Shown one piece after another: positions 5,710 to 8,075 of a stretch of DNA of 8,075 nucleotides. How positions within the stretch are numbered: position 1 is the first letter of the stretch; the number at the start of each line of letters is the position of its first letter. The notes beneath the pieces are model-generated. The model was not told the origin of the DNA. It searched no databases and worked only from the letters and a program-made list of their open reading frames with translations. The position numbers were made by a program, and so were the translations under genes. This DNA comes from Clostridiales bacterium (lineage in GTDB: Bacteria > Bacillota > Clostridia > Lachnospirales > CAG-274). The stretch covers positions 1 through 8,075 of the forward strand of contig JAJQBF010000265.1 of assembly GCA_021203425.1 (NCBI GenBank), written 5' to 3'.

Positions 5710-7788
5710 TTATTCTTCGGGTATATCAATATTGGGTTCGCAGCAGAGGCAGTCATCGTTTAAGTCAATAACTATGTCGCTCATTGAAACCTTATCCTTG
5801 CCTAATGCATCGGGTATAATTGAAAAAGCGTTGCTTATGCCGTCCTGTGCGGCGTCAAAAGGCAGTTTGGAAACGGAACTGAGTGAGGCGACTGCTCCGT
5901 GGGAATCCCTGCCGTGCATTGGGTTTGCACCGGGGGCAAAGGGTGTTCCGGCTTTTCTGCCATCGGGGGTTGCCCCTGTTGCTTTTCCGTAAACTACATT
6001 TGACGTAATTGTAAGAAGTGATGTCGTGGCAACGGATTCTCTGTAGGTTGTATTTCCTCTTGCGTATCTTGCAAATTCGTAAACAAGCTCATAAGCAAGG
6101 TCGTCAACTCTGTCATCGTCATTTCCGAATTTGGGGTAGTCTCCTTCAACAATAAAGTCTGTTGTTATGCCTTTTTCGTTTCTTACTGCCTTAACCTTGG
6201 CATATTTAATAGCCGAGAAAGAGTCAACAAGAACGGAAAGACCGGCAATACCCGTAGCAAACCATCTCTTTACTGTTGTATCGTGAAGAGCCATTTGAAG
6301 GCTTTCATAGCAGTATTTGTCATGCATATAGTGAATTATGTTAAGAGTATTTACATAAACTCTTGCAAGCCATTTTGCCATTTCCTTATATTTTTCATAA
6401 ACCTCGTCGAAATCAAGATATTCGCTTGTAACGGGAATTGTCTTAGGTCCCACCTGTTTTCCGGTCATTTCATCTACACCGCCGTTAATAGCGTAAAGAA
6501 AGCATTTCGCAAGGTTTGCTCTTGCGCCGAAAAACTGCATTTCCTTTCCCACCCTCATAGAGGATACACAGTAGGCAATAGCGTAGTCATCGCCGTGAAT
6601 AACTCTCATAAGGTCGTCATTTTCATATTGAATAGATGATGACTCAATTGAAGTCTTTGCGCAGAAACGCTTGAATTTTTCGGGAAGTCTTGTTGACCAA
6701 AGAACTGTCAGGTTAGGCTCAGGGGCTGCTCCCAAATTTGAAAGTGTGTGGAGATATCTGAAAGACATCTTTGTAACAAGTGTTCTGCCGTCTATGCCCA
6801 TACCGCCGATTGACTCGGTAACCCATGTGGGGTCGCCTGAGAAAAGCTCGTCATATTCCTTTGTTCTGGCGAATTTAACCATTCTCAGTTTCATAATGAA
6901 GTGGTCAATAAATTCCTGAATTTCCTTTTCGGTAAATGTGCCCTCTCTTAAATCTCTTTCGGCATAAATGTCAAGGAAGGTTGATGTTCTGCCCAGCGAC
7001 ATAGCGGCGCCGTTTTGACTCTTTACTGCGGCAAGATAGCCGAAATAAAGCCACTGTATAGCCTCTTTTACGTTTGATGCAGGTTTTGAAATGTCATAGC
7101 CGTAAAGTTGACCGAGCTCTTTAAGTTCTTTTAAAGCCTTAATTTGTTCGGAAACCTCTTCTCTGTTTCTTATAACATCTGCATACATTATAACCCTTGA
7201 ATGGTTTTTCCAGCTTTCCTTGTCTTCGATAAGCTTGTCAACACCGTAAAGGGCAACTCTTCTGTAGTCGCCGATTATTCTTCCTCTGCCGTAGGCATCG
7301 GGAAGACCCGTAATAATATGGCTTGAACGGCAGGCTCTCATTTCGGGTGTATATGCATCGAAAACACCGTCATTGTGGGTCTTGCGGTATTTTTTATAAA
7401 AGCTGACAAGCTGTTTGTCAACCTCATAGCCGTGGTCTGTACAGGCTTTAACGGCTACTCTTATACCTCCGTTGGGCATAAAGGCTCTCTTTAAGGGCTT
7501 GTCTGTCTGTAAGCCTACAATAGTTTCGCTTTCTTTATCTATATATCCGGCAGGGTGAGATGTTATTGTGGAAACAATTTTGGTATCCATATCAAGAACA
7601 CCACCGATCTCTCTTTCCTTTGCCATAAGGTCTAAAACTTCGTTCAAAAGTTTGTCTGTTCTCTCTGTGGGACCTTCAAGAAAGGTTTCGTCGCCTTCAT
7701 AGGGAGTGTAATTTCTTTGTATGAAGTCTCTGACGTCAATTTCTCTGTTCCAATTACCTTTTACAAAATCTCTCCATTGGTTTTCCAT
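5710..7788 (-). CDS. pflB: Pyruvate formate-lyase homologue lacking the glycyl-radical domain
   Basis: Homologue of formate C-acetyltransferase (pyruvate + CoA to acetyl-CoA + formate; cytosolic, anaerobic mixed-acid fermentation). The body is strongly PFL-like from residue 1 to about 665: GLPDAYGRGRIIGDYRRVAL (161-180), SIQYENDDLMR (385-395), MQFFGARANLAK (417-428), INGGVDE, NIIHYMHDKY, ITSNVVYGKATGATPDGRKA (594-613), ANPMHGRD and DAAQDGISNAFSIIPDALGK. Two key parts are abnormal. The protein stops at 692 residues, whereas E. coli PflB has 760; the C-terminal region with the radical glycine (RVSGYAV motif) is absent and replaced by a tail ending CLCCEPNIDIPEE. The Cys-Cys pair (C418-C419 in E. 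coli) reads Tyr406-Cys407, codons TAC TGT. The frame is otherwise open with no stops, and it has a strong promoter and AGGAGG site (about 7799-7804, 10 nt before the ATG). No activase gene (pflA) follows. It could be a decaying paralogue, the large half of a split enzyme, or a repurposed protein. Confidence 0.9.
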   Translation of the reverse strand: MENQWRDFVKGNWNREIDVRDFIQRNYTPYEGDETFLEGPTERTDKLLNEVLDLMAKEREIGGVLDMDTKIVSTITSHPAGYIDKESETIVGLQTDKPLKRAFMPNGGIRVAVKACTDHGYEVDKQLVSFYKKYRKTHNDGVFDAYTPEMRACRSSHIITGLPDAYGRGRIIGDYRRVALYGVDKLIEDKESWKNHSRVIMYADVIRNREEVSEQIKALKELKELGQLYGYDISKPASNVKEAIQWLYFGYLAAVKSQNGAAMSLGRTSTFLDIYAERDLREGTFTEKEIQEFIDHFIMKLRMVKFARTKEYDELFSGDPTWVTESIGGMGIDGRTLVTKMSFRYLHTLSNLGAAPEPNLTVLWSTRLPEKFKRFCAKTSIESSSIQYENDDLMRVIHGDDYAIAYCVSSMRVGKEMQFFGARANLAKCFLYAINGGVDEMTGKQVGPKTIPVTSEYLDFDEVYEKYKEMAKWLARVYVNTLNIIHYMHDKYCYESLQMALHDTTVKRWFATGIAGLSVLVDSFSAIKYAKVKAVRNEKGITTDFIVEGDYPKFGNDDDRVDDLAYELVYEFARYARGNTTYRESVATTSLLTITSNVVYGKATGATPDGRKAGTPFAPGANPMHGRDSHGAVASLSSVSKLPFDAAQDGISNAFSIIPDALGKDKVSMSDIVIDLNDDCLCCEPNIDIPEE

Positions 7789-7837
7789 AGTGATTATTCC
7801 TCCTATAATTTACAGACTAAGTTAGCCTATGATAACT

Positions 7838-7866
7838 ATAATAATATTTATTGCGGAATATGTCAA
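7838..7866 (-). promoter_or_regulatory. Strong sigma-A promoter of the PFL-glycosyltransferase unit
   Basis: Read on the minus strand: a perfect -35 TTGACA (7866-7861), a 17-nt spacer and a -10 TATTAT (7843-7838, five of six). Transcription would start near 7830, leaving a leader of about 40 nt that contains AGGAGG before the ATG at 7788. It is the best promoter in the window, so the altered PFL gene is probably well expressed. The leader holds a weak CTAAGTTAG near-palindrome (7817-7825); no FNR- or Rex-type site is evident. Confidence 0.8.
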
Positions 7867-7874
7867 GGGATATT

Positions 7875-8007
7875 TTGCAACAGTTCAGCCGTAACTTTTG
7901 TATAAGACACGAGCGGAGCGCCAAATAACGAGCAAAAATTGAGCCGTGAAACGGCGTCGGCTGCGCAGCAGACGCTTTGCGAGTTTATTTGGGCTGAACT
8001 GTTACAA
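7875..8007. repeat. MITE-like palindromic intergenic element
   Basis: Terminal inverted repeats of 16 bp with one mismatch (TTGCAACAGTTCAGCC at 7875-7890; its partner at 7992-8007) enclose about 100 bp. The middle (7905-7980) is markedly GC-rich against AT-rich flanks. Inner structure includes CCAAATAA (7921-7928) pairing with TTATTTGG (7985-7992), a GCCGT-GAA-ACGGC hairpin (7943-7955) and a perfect palindrome GCTGCGCAGC (7960-7969). It holds no ORF and no obvious target-site duplication. It lies 8 bp upstream of the PFL promoter -35. It is probably a non-autonomous repeat or structured RNA-type repeat; only one copy is in view. Confidence 0.6.
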
Positions 8008-8075
8008 TTCATTATGTTATTTTAAAAATTTCTTATATATTCCCGAGATAAAACTATAATATTACCTTTTATATA
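8008..8075. other. AT-rich intergenic end of window, nothing recognised
   Basis: This 68-bp stretch right of the palindromic element is very AT-rich, without an ORF, a convincing hairpin or a clear promoter. Together with 7789-8007 it makes up the 287-bp gene-free end of the window, whose other contents are the PFL leader and promoter and the palindromic element. Confidence 0.5.

Noticed and set aside
6283..6919. Plus-strand open frames of 82 and 118 codons opposite the PFL-like gene
   Set aside because: They are antisense to a strongly conserved coding frame, have no recognised domain or ribosome site, and look like shadows.
7817..7825. CTAAGTTAG near-palindrome in the PFL leader as a redox operator
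   Set aside because: Only 4-bp arms, and it does not match the Rex or FNR consensus.
7717..7905. 62-codon plus-strand frame across the PFL start and promoter
   Set aside because: It overlaps the PFL N-terminus, leader and promoter and shows no ribosome site or protein-like pattern.

Overview
The window looks like the chromosome of a low-GC, anaerobic Gram-positive bacterium of the class Clostridia, probably a gut commensal. The basis is the AT-rich codon use, strong AGGAGG-type ribosome binding sites, sigma-A-like promoters, a clostridial PhoP/PhoR-type two-component pair, and a pyruvate formate-lyase (PFL) homologue that aligns with anaerobe PFLs. No rRNA, tRNA, CRISPR array, transposase or phage gene is visible.

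Layout. The left part (about 1-2113) is a plus-strand two-gene unit: an AlbA_2/Schlafen-type ATP-binding regulator with a run of 12-bp in-frame repeats, followed by a small DUF4279-like protein. A 206-bp gap (2114-2319) follows. It carries three PhoP-box-like hexamers spaced at 11 bp and a possible second promoter. It leads into an overlapping response regulator and sensor histidine kinase (2320-4718). A perfect 16-bp stem (4720-4766) separates these from a convergent minus-strand unit read from the right: a PFL homologue (7788-5710) and, 26 bp downstream, a glycosyltransferase (5683-4772). The PFL has a near-consensus promoter, and immediately upstream of it lies a GC-rich, MITE-like palindromic element (7875-8007).

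Three things stand out. First, the glycosyltransferase gene contains an uninterrupted run of nine G, a classic slippage tract. One G more or fewer stops translation within about 20 codons, so the gene is a strong candidate for phase variation. Second, the PFL homologue is well conserved over its whole body but ends before the C-terminal glycyl-radical domain, and the first of its two catalytic cysteines is Tyr. It cannot be an ordinary self-contained PFL. It is either decaying, partnered with a separate glycyl-radical subunit, or doing something else. Third, the PhoP-box-like repeats in front of the phoP/phoR-type pair suggest autoregulation by phosphate status.

No single pathway ties the genes together. 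The window reads as a local regulator pair of unknown target, a probable phosphate-sensing system, and a transcription unit coupling an altered fermentation enzyme to a switchable surface-sugar enzyme.
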